Counted from the stretch's first letter, positions 36,250 to 45,735 are shown. The stretch: DNA of 64,000 nt from Bog-473 sp963726005 (GCA_963726005.1 CAVSAT010000008.1:62001-126000), one strand, 5' to 3'. A program made the numbers and translations. The notes: generated by a model from the sequence alone, not told the origin.

Positions 36250-36324
36250 CGGTAGGTGGCACGCCCGCGGGCGGCGTGGGACACTGACCGCCGAGCGTCG
36301 TACGGAGCATCGGGGGGTCCGCGC

Positions 36325-37359
36325 ATGAAGGCCTTGCAGGTCACAGCCCACGGTCGGCCGGGCGAGGTCCTCGCTGTCCGCGAGATCGACCGGCCCGACC
36401 CAGAAGCCGGCGAGGTCCGCGTCAAGGTCGCAGCGGCCTCGCTCAACTTCAACGACATCGACCGCTGCCGCGGGAACCTGGTGTCGGTGCCGACGCCGCC
36501 GCCGTTCACTCTCGGCATGGACGTCTGCGGGATCGTCGACGCCACCGGGGAAGGCGCGGAGCTGTGGCTCGGCAAGCGCGTGGTCGCCATCACCAAGACG
36601 GCCTTGGGGGGCATCGCCGAGTACGCCATCGCTCCGGCCGTCTCCGTGTTCGACGCCCCCGAGCCGCTCGACGACGCAGAGGGCGCTGCGTTCATCCTTC
36701 CCTTCCAGACCTCGCACCTGGCTCTCTTCCGGCGCGGGCGCCTGGCCGCCGGCGAGACACTGGTGGTGCACTCGGCGGCGAGCGGGCTCGGCACCGCCGG
36801 GATCCAACTCGGCAAGGCGGCCGGGGCGCGCGTGATCGCAGTCGCCGGGGGGCCACAAAAGGGGGCGCTGTGCACGGAGCTGGGCGCCGACGTGGTCGTT
36901 GACCACACCACCGAGGACTTCGTCGAGGTCGTGCTGGGCGACACGGCGGACCGCGGCGCCGAGGTCGTCTACGACCTCACCGGGGGCGACCTCGTGGAGC
37001 GCTCGTGGCGCTGCACGGCCCGCGGCGGTCGCTACCTGGCCGTCGGCTTCGCCGACGACGACGCCAACGGCATGACAGGTCGCCCGCTGCGCATGGGATG
37101 CATCGGCAACATCGACATCGTGTGCGTCATGGTGGCCTGGGCCGAGTCGGTCGATCCGGGCATGCGCCGCTTCGGATTCAACCCCTTCGGACGCGACGTC
37201 GCCGACGAGGTCCACACGGACCTCCTCCGCCTGGTCGACAAAGAGCTGATCCACCCCTACGTCGGCCGCCGCGTCACCATGGAGGAGGCGGGTGCGGCGC
37301 TCGACGACCATGAGAATCGTCGCAGCCTGGGCCGGACGGTCGTCGAGGTGTCCGCTTGA
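36325..37359 (+). CDS. MDR-family NADPH:quinone oxidoreductase-like protein
   Basis: 344 residues with GGGGGG shortly before the ATG. An alcohol-dehydrogenase-like N-domain (KALQVTAHGRPGEVLAV, then SLNFNDIDRCRG) precedes the NADPH-binding VVHSAASGLGTAGIQLGKAAGARVIAV. The structural and catalytic zinc-ligand Cys sets of true ADHs are absent, so it is of the zinc-independent QOR type. It shares family with the gene at 44683. Its last base pairs overlap the sulfotransferase start, so the two are coupled. Confidence 0.85.
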   Translation: MKALQVTAHGRPGEVLAVREIDRPDPEAGEVRVKVAAASLNFNDIDRCRGNLVSVPTPPPFTLGMDVCGIVDATGEGAELWLGKRVVAITKTALGGIAEYAIAPAVSVFDAPEPLDDAEGAAFILPFQTSHLALFRRGRLAAGETLVVHSAASGLGTAGIQLGKAAGARVIAVAGGPQKGALCTELGADVVVDHTTEDFVEVVLGDTADRGAEVVYDLTGGDLVERSWRCTARGGRYLAVGFADDDANGMTGRPLRMGCIGNIDIVCVMVAWAESVDPGMRRFGFNPFGRDVADEVHTDLLRLVDKELIHPYVGRRVTMEEAGAALDDHENRRSLGRTVVEVSA

Positions 37360-38618
37360 CCGACGTCGCCTACACGTGGCGCGACTCGGAACTGCGCGCC
37401 TTCCCGCTGCGTGCGCTGAACGGGGTCGGCGCCCGGTTCGAACGGTTCGGGCGGACCTTTCCCTCGCTCAATCCCGATTCGATCGTCGCCGCCGCCGTGA
37501 AAAAGGCCGGCTCGGACGGTCTGGGAAGCGACAGTTTCCGCGAGCCCCTCGAGGTGTTCCTCGGCGCGTGCGAGTCAGAGGCCGACCTGAGCACCTTCGG
37601 GCGCATCCTGGTGTCCAAGATGCTCGCCGGCTCGCTGGCCAACCGCATCGCGCTCCACGACTGGACGACGGCCCATCCCGAAGTGCGCGAGGAACGGATT
37701 GCGGGCCCCTGGGTCATCGTCGGGCTGCCGCGCACCGGCACCAGCCTGCTCTCTGCGCTGCTCGGGCTCGACCCCGTGGCGCGGCCCCTCCTGCAGTGGG
37801 AGGCGACCCACCCCATTCCCCCGCCGACGCTCGAAGGGGCCGACGAGGATCCGCGCATCGCGGAGGCGGCGAAGAACCTCGAGGGCTTGATGAAGCTCAA
37901 TCCTCCGCTCAAGGCGATGCACCCCTTCGGGGCCACGATGCCCGAAGAGTGCGTGGCGCTCTTCATGTACGACGTCCGCTCGCTGGCCCTCGAGACCCAG
38001 GCCCACGTCCCCACCTACGCCCGCTGGCTCGAGCGCTGCGACATGGCGCCGGCCTACGCGCAGCACCGTCTGGCCCTCCAGACCCTCCAGTCCCGACAAC
38101 CCACGGAGCGCTGGGTCCTCAAGACGCCCTACCACCTCTGGCACCTCGATGCGCTGCTCGACGCCTACCCCGACGCCCGCATCATCTGGACCCACCGCGA
38201 CCCGGGCCCGGTCGTCACCTCGCTCGCCAGCCTGGCGAATGCGGGGCAGCGGCCGCTCACCCGCCGGACAGATCCGCGGCCGACGGCCGACGAATGGAAG
38301 CGCAAGTGCCATTTCGCGCTCGACTCGGCGATGGCGTTCGACGAGAAGTCCGAAGGACCTTGGTGCCGGCACCTTCAGTACGAAGAACTCATGGCGGACC
38401 CGATCGATGCGGTCCGCCGGCTCTACGCCGACGTCGGTGACCAGGTGACCGACCTGCACGCTCGGCGCATGCGCTCCTTCCTCGAATACCGGCCGAAGGA
38501 CGCCTTCGGCCGGCACCGCTACGACCCCGCCGACTTCGGCTGGAGCTATCCGGAGCTGGCGGACGAATTCAAGGAGTACACGGTCCGCTATCGGATCCCT
38601 TCAGAGCTCCGAGGGTGA
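37356..38618 (+). CDS. Sulfotransferase family protein
   Basis: 420 residues starting at a TTG that overlaps the previous stop (TTGA). The 5'-phosphosulfate loop is WVIVGLPRTGTSLLSALLGL near residue 125, and the 3'-phosphate site is RIIWTHRDPGPVVTSLASL near residue 275, as in PAPS-dependent sulfotransferases. The long N-terminal helical part resembles mycobacterial Stf-type enzymes. The acceptor may be a lipid, sterol or carbohydrate; coupling to a reductase suggests a two-step pathway. Confidence 0.88.
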   Translation: MTDVAYTWRDSELRAFPLRALNGVGARFERFGRTFPSLNPDSIVAAAVKKAGSDGLGSDSFREPLEVFLGACESEADLSTFGRILVSKMLAGSLANRIALHDWTTAHPEVREERIAGPWVIVGLPRTGTSLLSALLGLDPVARPLLQWEATHPIPPPTLEGADEDPRIAEAAKNLEGLMKLNPPLKAMHPFGATMPEECVALFMYDVRSLALETQAHVPTYARWLERCDMAPAYAQHRLALQTLQSRQPTERWVLKTPYHLWHLDALLDAYPDARIIWTHRDPGPVVTSLASLANAGQRPLTRRTDPRPTADEWKRKCHFALDSAMAFDEKSEGPWCRHLQYEELMADPIDAVRRLYADVGDQVTDLHARRMRSFLEYRPKDAFGRHRYDPADFGWSYPELADEFKEYTVRYRIPSELRG

Positions 38619-38694
38619 GCCGGGCGGGAACCGCCGTGTCCGCAGCCCCCACACTCCCCGTGTCAGAGCACCGGTTGACCCCCATAGGGTGACG

Positions 38695-38728
38695 AACGAC
38701 CCCTGGAAAATAACGACCCCTGGAAAAT
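38695..38728 (+). repeat. 17-bp tandem duplication upstream of catalase
   Basis: AACGACCCCTGGAAAAT occurs twice head to tail with no spacer, 17 bp before the catalase start. It overlaps the place where a promoter or operator would lie. It may be a regulator-binding pair or a slippage duplication. Confidence 0.7.
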
Positions 38729-38744
38729 GGAGGAAGGTGCAGCC

Positions 38745-40196
38745 ATGGCCAGTGACGCCCCCCAGCCCACGACCACCGACGCGGGGATCCCGGTCTCGAG
38801 CGATGAGTTCTCGCTGACGGTCGGTCCGGACGGGCCGATCCTGCTGCAGGATCACTATCTCATCGAGCAGATGGCGAACTTCAACCGGGAACGGATTCCC
38901 GAACGCCAGCCGCACGCCAAGGGCGGAGGGGCCTTCGGATACTTCGAGGTGACGGCCGATGTCAGCGCGTTCACCAAAGCCGCCGTGTTCCAACCGGGCA
39001 CCAGGACGGACACCCTGATCCGCTTCTCCACCGTGGCCGGCGAACGGGGCAGCCCGGACACGTGGCGTGACCCCCGTGGCTTCGCGCTCAAGTTCTACAC
39101 GTCAGAGGGCAACTACGACATGGTCGGCAACAACACGCCCGTCTTCTTCCTCAGGGACCCGATGAAGTTCCAGCATTTCATCCGCTCGCAGAAGCGCCGG
39201 GCCGACTCCGACCTGCGCGACCACGACATGCAGTGGGATTTCTGGACGCTGTCGCCCGAGTCAGCCCACCAGGTGACGTGGCTCATGGGCGACCGCGGTA
39301 TCCCGCGGACCTGGCGCCACATGAACGGCTACTCGAGCCACACCTACATGTGGGTCAACGCCAGGGGCGAGCGGTTCTGGGTGAAGTACCACTTCAAGAC
39401 CGATCAGGGCATCGAGTTCCTGACCCAACGAGACGCAGACCGCATTGCGGGCGAGGACGGCGACTTCCATCGGCGCGACCTGTTCGGCGCGATCGAGCGT
39501 GGCGACTACCCGACGTGGACGCTGCGGGTCCAGCTCATGCCGTTCGACGAGGCCAAGACCTACCGCTTCAACCCGTTCGACTTGACGAAGGTCTGGCCCC
39601 ACGAGGACTACCCCCTGCGCGAGGTCGGTCGCCTCACCCTCGACCGCAACCCGACCGACTTCCACACCGAGATTGAGCAGGCGGCCTTCGAGCCCAACAA
39701 CCTCGTGCCGGGGATCGGCGTCAGCCCGGACAAGATGCTCCTCGCCCGCGTCTTCTCGTATGCCGACGCCCACCGCGCCCGGATCGGGGTCAACTACAAG
39801 CAGATCCCGGTGAACGCGCCGAAGGCGCCGGTGCACAGCTACAGCAAAGACGGGGCGATGCGTGTGCAGAAGGTCTCGGACCCGGTCTACGCGCCGAACT
39901 CGAAGGGCGGGCCGAAGGCGGACCCCGAGCGCTACCCCTACGTGGAGAAGTGGGAGGCCGACGGCGAGTTCGTCCACTCTGCCTACACACAGCGCCGGGA
40001 CGATGACGACTGGGGTCAGGCCGGTGCGCTCGTCCGCGACGTCCTCGATGACGCGGCACGCGACCGGCTCGTCGCCAACGTCGCGGGGCACCTCAGCGAC
40101 GGAGTGTCCCCACCTGTGCTCGAGCGTGCGTTCGAGTACTGGCGCAACATCGACAAGGAGACCGGCGACCGCATCGCGCACAGCGTCACGTCGTAG
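38745..40196 (+). CDS. katA: Monofunctional haem catalase (small-subunit clade)
   Basis: 483 residues from the ATG at 38745, with GGAGGAAGG upstream. Active-site residues are in place: His57 in ERQPHAKGGGAFG, Asn130 in GNNTPVFFLRDP, and the proximal haem ligand Tyr339 in RVFSYADAHRARIG. Length matches clade 3 small-subunit catalases with no C-terminal flavodoxin domain. It converts hydrogen peroxide to water and oxygen in the cytoplasm. It has its own promoter region with an unusual tandem repeat. The symbol is by family, not orthology. Confidence 0.94.
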   Translation: MASDAPQPTTTDAGIPVSSDEFSLTVGPDGPILLQDHYLIEQMANFNRERIPERQPHAKGGGAFGYFEVTADVSAFTKAAVFQPGTRTDTLIRFSTVAGERGSPDTWRDPRGFALKFYTSEGNYDMVGNNTPVFFLRDPMKFQHFIRSQKRRADSDLRDHDMQWDFWTLSPESAHQVTWLMGDRGIPRTWRHMNGYSSHTYMWVNARGERFWVKYHFKTDQGIEFLTQRDADRIAGEDGDFHRRDLFGAIERGDYPTWTLRVQLMPFDEAKTYRFNPFDLTKVWPHEDYPLREVGRLTLDRNPTDFHTEIEQAAFEPNNLVPGIGVSPDKMLLARVFSYADAHRARIGVNYKQIPVNAPKAPVHSYSKDGAMRVQKVSDPVYAPNSKGGPKADPERYPYVEKWEADGEFVHSAYTQRRDDDDWGQAGALVRDVLDDAARDRLVANVAGHLSDGVSPPVLERAFEYWRNIDKETGDRIAHSVTS

Positions 40197-40224
40197 CCCG
40201 CCCGCAACCGGACTCGGCTCGGCA

Positions 40225-41190
40225 TCATCGAGCAGCCGCGCCGACGGCCGCCCGCCACGGACCGAGGTCCAGCGCGGCGTACCGCTGCTGGGTCTGCTCG
40301 AGCAGCCGCTCGGTCCAAACCGGATGCCCCGGCGGCGGCCAGCCGAAGAGTGCCAGCTCGCGCGGCGTCGAGCCCTCGACGAAGGCCGTCCACTCCAAGC
40401 TGGTCGAATTGTTCTGCTGGGTGTCGTAACCGACCCACTCGATGCCCGCCTGCTTGAAGGCGATCGCGGCGACGATGCGGGACCCGGAGCCGGACCCGAA
40501 GGGGGCGCCCCGGTGATAGCAGTCGGACCGGTAGGCGAGGTAGGAACCCCGGATCCCGGGGGCCGGCCGCTCGGCGGCGTACACGCCGGGGTCCATCGTG
40601 GGCATGACGAGCCCGTAGGGATTGTCCAGGTGGCCCGTGTCGCGCACCGAAACCAGGCGCGTCGGGTTGTCGTCCGCGGTCACGTCGGTGAGGTAGAGGA
40701 ACCCCTCGAGGTTCCACCAAGGCGCCTCGCTCCCCGCCGGGAGCCAGGAATGGTTGCGGTCGATGTGCATGGGCTGCTCGTAGTTGGTGATGCCGGCGTA
40801 CTTGGCACTGGCCTGGGCTTGATACAGCCGGATGTCGGTGCTGCCGAGTGCCCGTTCGGCGAAGTCGACGATGGACGGGTGCACGACCATCCGGTTGAGC
40901 GCGCCGGTGCCCGGAAACGGGAAGATTGCCGCCCAGCGCTGCTGGGCCGGGCGGAAGCCCGGGCCGTCGTCGGGCCAAACGAAGACCTCTTCGGGCTGCT
41001 TCGGATGCCCCTGCCAGCGTTCGGTCACTCCTTCGGGGTCGGCGTGAAGATCGTCGGCGCTCGGAAAGATCTCCGCGAGATCCTCGGCCAGCGCGTCGAT
41101 CTCGTCGGAGCCGACGAGTCCGTCGAGGATGGCCCAACCCTCCTCGCGCCACGTCGTGACTTCGACGTCGGTGGCACGGCGTGAGGGCAC
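40225..41190 (-). CDS. PhyH-family non-haem iron dioxygenase
   Basis: 321 residues. The 2-oxoglutarate/Fe(II) fold is shown by the metal-binding HxD in MHIDRNHSW and the distal His of CYHRGAPFGS, with the following SR for 2-oxoglutarate. This is the phytanoyl-CoA dioxygenase pattern; many bacterial members hydroxylate natural products or lipids. It is convergent with catalase (28-bp gap). Substrate unknown. Confidence 0.85.
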   Translation of the reverse strand: MPSRRATDVEVTTWREEGWAILDGLVGSDEIDALAEDLAEIFPSADDLHADPEGVTERWQGHPKQPEEVFVWPDDGPGFRPAQQRWAAIFPFPGTGALNRMVVHPSIVDFAERALGSTDIRLYQAQASAKYAGITNYEQPMHIDRNHSWLPAGSEAPWWNLEGFLYLTDVTADDNPTRLVSVRDTGHLDNPYGLVMPTMDPGVYAAERPAPGIRGSYLAYRSDCYHRGAPFGSGSGSRIVAAIAFKQAGIEWVGYDTQQNNSTSLEWTAFVEGSTPRELALFGWPPPGHPVWTERLLEQTQQRYAALDLGPWRAAVGAAAR

Positions 41191-41276
41191 GAGTTCATCA
41201 TTGCTCGGCGCCCGTGACGCCGTCCACGTGGACGGACAGCTGACGAGGACCGGAGCAGGATCTCGGCGCCGCGGCG

Positions 41277-41726
41277 CTACGTATCTTCCGCCGGCGCCAC
41301 GTGATCCTCCAGCGCCTTCACGAGCAGACGCCGGAACGCAGCCCGCTCGGACACGCTGAGCCCACCGAGGATCTCGTCCTCAATGCTTCCCTGCGCCACC
41401 TCGGCGTGCTCCAGCGCCTCGAGCCCGGCATCGGTGATGTCGACGATGTGCCGCCGACGATCGGCGGGATCGCGACGCCGCTCCACGTACTCGAGGTCCT
41501 CCAAGTCGTTGAGCACGAGCACGCCGGTGTTGGAATCCATGGACAGCTGCTCGGTCATGACCTGTTGTGACGCGCTCGGGTGGTCCCGCAGGTAGGCCAG
41601 CACGACCATGTTGCGGAGGTTCATGCCGACCAGGTCGACCGAGCTGCGCAGAAAGACGGCCCGGGCCAGCCGGGTCAGAAGCACGATCGTGCCGGTGGCG
41701 GGCCGCGCCACGGGGCGGGCGCTCAC
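41277..41726 (-). CDS. MarR-family regulator
   Basis: 149 residues. The winged helix-turn-helix covers about residues 35-100: LRNMVVLAYLRDHPSASQQVMTEQL, then VLVLNDLEDLEYVERRRDPADRRRHIVDIT (recognition helix and wing). It is divergent from an MFS efflux gene, and a perfect inverted repeat sits in the gap at that gene's start. It probably represses both itself and the pump, and is relieved by an aromatic or lipophilic ligand; this is inferred from family behaviour. Confidence 0.92.
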   Translation of the reverse strand: MSARPVARPATGTIVLLTRLARAVFLRSSVDLVGMNLRNMVVLAYLRDHPSASQQVMTEQLSMDSNTGVLVLNDLEDLEYVERRRDPADRRRHIVDITDAGLEALEHAEVAQGSIEDEILGGLSVSERAAFRRLLVKALEDHVAPAEDT

Positions 41727-41774
41727 GATCCCGACTCCCGACCCGCCTGAACGGCCGCTTCGATCATGCCTCTA

Positions 41775-41800
41775 GGATAGTCCCGAAATCATGACTATCC
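41775..41800. promoter_or_regulatory. MarR-type operator overlapping the MFS start
   Basis: A perfect 8-bp inverted repeat, GGATAGTC and GACTATCC, is separated by 10 bp. It covers the ATG of the MFS gene at 41791 and lies 49 bp from the MarR start. The arm sequence and size are typical of MarR dimers. Confidence 0.75.
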
Positions 41801-43296
41801 CCGCGTTAGGGACCATTCCCGAGCTCAGCACGGCTGGCGACCGCCGGCGCTGGATAGCCCTGGTCGTCGTCTGCCTGGCCATGTTCATGAACGCCCTCGA
41901 TGGTTCCATCGTCAACGTGGCGCTCCCGGACATCCAGCACAGCCTGCACTTCACCCAGTCCGGCCTGACCTGGGTGGTCGACGCCTACTTGATCTCCTTC
42001 GGGAGCTTCCTCCTGATGGCCGGACGCCTCGGTGACCTCGTCGGCCGCAAGAAGGTCTTCCTGGCCGGGGTGGCGCTGTTCACCCTCGCCTCCATCGGCT
42101 GCGGATCGGCCGACAGCCAGGCGATGCTCGTGGGGGCCCGCTTCGTCCAAGGCATCGGCGGGGCGCTGTCCTCCTCGGTGATCGTCGCCATCATCGTGAC
42201 CGAGTTCGCCAGCCCCGTCGAGCGGGCGAAGGCGATGAGCGCCTACGTCTTCGTCGCCGTGGGCGGCGGGTCCATCGGGTTGCTCGCCGGCGGGGTGCTC
42301 ACCCAAGCACTGAGTTGGCACTGGATCTTCTTCGTGAATGTGCCGATTGGCATCGCCACGCTGATCCTGGGTCGCATCTTGGTGGTGGAGAACGTCGGAC
42401 TGGGCATCAAACAAGGCGTCGACGTGGTCGGGTCCGTGCTGGTGACGCTGTCCTTGATGGTCGGCATCTACGGCATCGTGACTGCATCGAGCGACGGCTG
42501 GGTCTCCGCGCACACGCTTGGCATCCTGGGCGTCTCTGTCCTTCTCTTTGTCTCCTTCATCGTCCTCGAATCAAGATTGGCCAACCCGATCATGCCGTTG
42601 CGGATCCTCAAGTTGCGCACCTTGACCGGGTCCAGCGCCATTCGGGGCCTGTTGGCGACCGGCATGTTCTCGACCTTCTTCATTGGCGCGCTCTATCTCG
42701 AGCATGTCCTCGGTTACAGCCCGATCAAGACCGGGTTGGCCTTCATGCCGGCGACGGCCGGCATGGCAACCATGTCGGCCGGCGTCACGGCGCGCCTCGT
42801 CAACCGGTTCGGCAACAGGGTCATGTACCCGGCCATGCTCCTCGCTGCGGGCGGCCTGGTCCTGCTCGCCTCTGCGGGCCAGCATGCGCAGTACTTCCCG
42901 AAGATCTTCCTCGCGTTCCTCATGCTCGGCGTGGGTGCCGGCGCCTCGTTCATGCCGCTGTTGCAGATCGGGATGTCAGAGATCCCCAATGCCGACGCCG
43001 GGCTGGGCTCGGGCATCGTGAACGTGTCCCAGCAGATGGCGGCGGCGGTAGGCCTGGCCGTGTTGAGCACGATCGCCACGAACCGGACGCGGTCCCTCGT
43101 CGCCAGTGGCCACGAGCTGGTCCACTCCTTGACGCTCGGCTACGAGCTGGCGCTCTACATCGCCGCCGGCTGTGTCCTCGTCGGCCTCGCTCTGGCTCCA
43201 TTCTTGTTGCGGACCAACGAGTCGCCCGAGGAGGAGAGGACACATATTGCCGAGAACATGCAGAACCCGGAGACCTACGAGCACCTCGTCCTGTAG
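41791..43296 (+). CDS. MFS drug/solute exporter, DHA2 (EmrB/QacA) type
   Basis: 501 residues with about 14 predicted helices. The DHA2 motifs include MNALDGSIVNVALPDIQ (motif D1), GRLGDLVGRKKVFLAGV (motif A) and the mid-protein VAVGGGSIGLLAGGVLTQ (motif C, antiporter). A proton-driven exporter of drugs, dyes or lipids is the expected role. It is divergently paired with MarR, so induction by its own substrates is likely. Confidence 0.93.
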   Translation: MTIPALGTIPELSTAGDRRRWIALVVVCLAMFMNALDGSIVNVALPDIQHSLHFTQSGLTWVVDAYLISFGSFLLMAGRLGDLVGRKKVFLAGVALFTLASIGCGSADSQAMLVGARFVQGIGGALSSSVIVAIIVTEFASPVERAKAMSAYVFVAVGGGSIGLLAGGVLTQALSWHWIFFVNVPIGIATLILGRILVVENVGLGIKQGVDVVGSVLVTLSLMVGIYGIVTASSDGWVSAHTLGILGVSVLLFVSFIVLESRLANPIMPLRILKLRTLTGSSAIRGLLATGMFSTFFIGALYLEHVLGYSPIKTGLAFMPATAGMATMSAGVTARLVNRFGNRVMYPAMLLAAGGLVLLASAGQHAQYFPKIFLAFLMLGVGAGASFMPLLQIGMSEIPNADAGLGSGIVNVSQQMAAAVGLAVLSTIATNRTRSLVASGHELVHSLTLGYELALYIAAGCVLVGLALAPFLLRTNESPEEERTHIAENMQNPETYEHLVL

Positions 43297-43315
43297 TCCA
43301 CCATTCCGAGTCGGC

Positions 43316-43966
43316 ATGAAGGCCCTTCAGGAGTACGCTCCGCAGACGGTGACATGGCTGCTCGCTGCGGCGATCGTCCTCTCTGCGAGCAGCAGCAGTG
43401 CTGGTGTGAGCAAGCCGAGCGTGGTCGTCGCCGGCGACTCGATCACGGTGATCAGTACTCCGGCCATCCACAGCCTTCTCGACCCGAGTTACAACGTTGA
43501 GGTTCTGGCGGTTGACGGAATACGTATCAAGCAGAGTTTGCCCGCGCTTTTCTTGGCCTTGCAGAGTCATCCCTTTGCCGTGGTCGAGAACCTGGGTACG
43601 AACGACGCGTTGTCAGGCGGCGCGCACTCGAACTGGATGTCGAGTTGGGACGATCTGATTCAGATCACAAGAGCCACTCCGTGTGTTGTCTTGACGACCG
43701 TCAGCGTCGCGGTTGACGCCATTTACGGTCACAAACCGATCGCTACCCGGATCAACACTGACATCAAGCGTCTCGCCGCCCGAAGCCCCAAGAAATTCAG
43801 AGTGGCCGACTGGAACGGTTTCTTGACCGGCCTCCCGAAAGGCGACTGGAGAACATACCTCGACGCCGATCTGATTCACCCAACGGCGGCGGGCGCCGTG
43901 GAGATTGCGACGCTTGACAAGAAGGCGCTCGGTCGGTGTGCTGAGGGGCATTCCCCCAAGGTGTAG
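43316..43966 (+). CDS. Secreted SGNH/GDSL-like hydrolase
   Basis: 216 residues starting at ATG 43316, 19 bp after the MFS gene. A signal sequence (TVTWLLAAAIVLSASSSSAG) precedes a small SGNH core: VVVAGDSITVIST (Ser), VENLGTNDALSGG (Asn) and LDADLIHPTAAGA (Asp-x-x-His). GC content is lower than in the flanking genes, which may indicate acquisition. It is probably an acyl-esterase acting on envelope or extracellular polymers. Confidence 0.85.
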   Translation: MKALQEYAPQTVTWLLAAAIVLSASSSSAGVSKPSVVVAGDSITVISTPAIHSLLDPSYNVEVLAVDGIRIKQSLPALFLALQSHPFAVVENLGTNDALSGGAHSNWMSSWDDLIQITRATPCVVLTTVSVAVDAIYGHKPIATRINTDIKRLAARSPKKFRVADWNGFLTGLPKGDWRTYLDADLIHPTAAGAVEIATLDKKALGRCAEGHSPKV

Positions 43967-44028
43967 GTGATTTGCACGTAGGTTCGTCTCAACGTCGGCG
44001 AGACCATGGAGATTCAGGAGGTTCGCAC

Positions 44029-44628
44029 GTGTCTGCATCAGTGCTCTACATGTCGATGTCGCTTGACGGGTACATCGCCGGCCCCAACGACAGCCCGGAC
44101 AACCCGGGTGGCGACGACTTCATGCGGCTGCATGAGTGGTACGGGTTTGCCACGGAGGCCGGGCCGAACGCGGAGGTCTCGGACGCGTCGGGTATAGGCA
44201 AACAATTCCTCGACGAGACCAAAGCGACCGGTGCGGTCCTCGCCGGTCGCAATACCGTGGAGCAGGTCGACCACTGGGGCGGTGATCACCACGACGGCGT
44301 CCCCATCTTCGTGCCCAGTCACCGGCCGCCGGGACTGTCCGCTGCGAAGTATCCACTGGTGACGTACGTGAGCGACGGTATCGCCAGCGCGATGGCACAG
44401 GCGAAGGCCGCCGCGGGTGATCGCAACGTGCTGGTGCATGGCGCGTGTACGGCACAGACCGCGCTTGAGGCGGGCGTACTCGATGAGTTGCAGATTCACC
44501 AGGTCCCGGTGCTGTTCGGTGGCGGGCGTCGACAGTTCGAGGTGTTGCCGGCCAGAGTCGAGCTGGAGATCCTGCGCGTGATCGACACCCCCGAGGCCAC
44601 ACACATTCGCTACCGCGTTGTCTCCTAG
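44029..44628 (+). CDS. RibD/DHFR-like dihydrofolate-reductase-family protein
   Basis: 199 residues from the GTG at 44029, with AGGAGG 6 nt upstream. It begins SASVLYMSMSLDGYIAGPND, has FLDETKATGAVLAGRNTVEQ, and ends LDELQIHQVPVLFGGGRRQFE, the RibD C-terminal/DHFR-like fold. Such stand-alone proteins bind NADPH, but few have known substrates. It sits 62 bp after the GDSL gene and ends before a convergent quinone reductase. Confidence 0.85.
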   Translation: MSASVLYMSMSLDGYIAGPNDSPDNPGGDDFMRLHEWYGFATEAGPNAEVSDASGIGKQFLDETKATGAVLAGRNTVEQVDHWGGDHHDGVPIFVPSHRPPGLSAAKYPLVTYVSDGIASAMAQAKAAAGDRNVLVHGACTAQTALEAGVLDELQIHQVPVLFGGGRRQFEVLPARVELEILRVIDTPEATHIRYRVVS

Positions 44629-44682
44629 GGAGCCTGCTACGAGAAGCGCGCAACTGTCGGTCTGAGCAACCCGCGGAGACCA

Positions 44683-45735
44683 TCACGCGTGGTCTGGCGG
44701 CGGGCGCACCACGGTGCGACCGATCGTCTCGCGCCGCTCCAGCGCCTCGAGCTCGGCGGGGACGTCGGCGAACTCGATCTGCCGGCCAATCACAGGGCGG
44801 ATTGTTCCGGCCCGGTTGAGGTGCAGGATGCGGCTCCAGATGTCGACGCCTTGGGCGGACGAAATGAAGTTCATGCCAAACGGACGAGCCGGCCGCGGCG
44901 AGTCGGCGTAGGCGAAGCAGATCCCTACCAGGTCAAAGTTGCCGTAGATGCTGGGCTGGATCGGCAGCGGGCGCTCTTCCGCTTCGATACCGGAAGCGAA
45001 ACCGATGATGAGGTGGCGGCCGTTGAACGCCATCACCCGGAACGTCTCCGTCGTCACGGCACCACCCACGGTGTCAAACGCCACGTCGACTCCGCGTCCG
45101 TTGGTGACGTCGTCGACGAACGCGACGAAGTCCTCGCGGCGGTAATTCACGCCGTAGTCCGCGCCAAGCGAGCGACACATGTCGACCTTCTCGTCGGTAC
45201 CTGCCGTGCCGATCACCGTCGCACCGAACGCCTTGGCCAGCTGGACGGCGGCCGACCCCACACCGCCGGCCGCGGCGTGGACGAGCACAACGTCACCTGG
45301 GGCCACCCGGCCCCTGACGCGCAGGGCGAGGTAGCTCAGCTGGTAGGGGAAGTACATGGCCACCCCCTCGGCCGCGCTGAGCCAGGAGGGGAGCTGTTGG
45401 AGCATTGCTCCGTCGAGCAGTGCCGACGACGCGTAGGCACCCTGCACACCGGCGGTGGTACCCACGACTCGCCGGCCGAGCAGCGTCTCGCACCCCGGCC
45501 CGGCCGCGTCGACCGTGCCTGCGGCCGCCATGCCGATGACGAAAGGGGGTTCGAACTTCAGCAGCCCGTATCGACCACGGATGGTGTCGACGTCGTTGAA
45601 GTCCAGGCAAAACGCCTCCACGGCGATCCGGACCTGGTTGGCGCCAGGTTCTCGGACCTCCACCGTCTGGATCTCGAGGGCATCGGTCGGTGCGCCCAAC
45701 CTGGTGACCATCCACGCCGCCGCAGTCGTGGTCAC
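44683..45735 (-). CDS. MDR-family quinone oxidoreductase coupled to P450
   Basis: 350 residues from the GTG at 45735, which overlaps the P450 stop (GTGA). The NADPH loop is VVLVHAAAGGVGSAAVQLAKAFGATVIGTA, and the N-domain has CLDFNDVDTIRGRYG. Zinc ligands of true ADHs are missing. The C-terminus (ALERRETIGRTVV, then PPPDHA) is the part found again as a broken copy at 52826-52900. It forms a two-gene leftward operon with the CYP125-like P450 and may reduce an enone product of that enzyme. Confidence 0.87.
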   Translation of the reverse strand: MTTTAAAWMVTRLGAPTDALEIQTVEVREPGANQVRIAVEAFCLDFNDVDTIRGRYGLLKFEPPFVIGMAAAGTVDAAGPGCETLLGRRVVGTTAGVQGAYASSALLDGAMLQQLPSWLSAAEGVAMYFPYQLSYLALRVRGRVAPGDVVLVHAAAGGVGSAAVQLAKAFGATVIGTAGTDEKVDMCRSLGADYGVNYRREDFVAFVDDVTNGRGVDVAFDTVGGAVTTETFRVMAFNGRHLIIGFASGIEAEERPLPIQPSIYGNFDLVGICFAYADSPRPARPFGMNFISSAQGVDIWSRILHLNRAGTIRPVIGRQIEFADVPAELEALERRETIGRTVVRPPPDHA

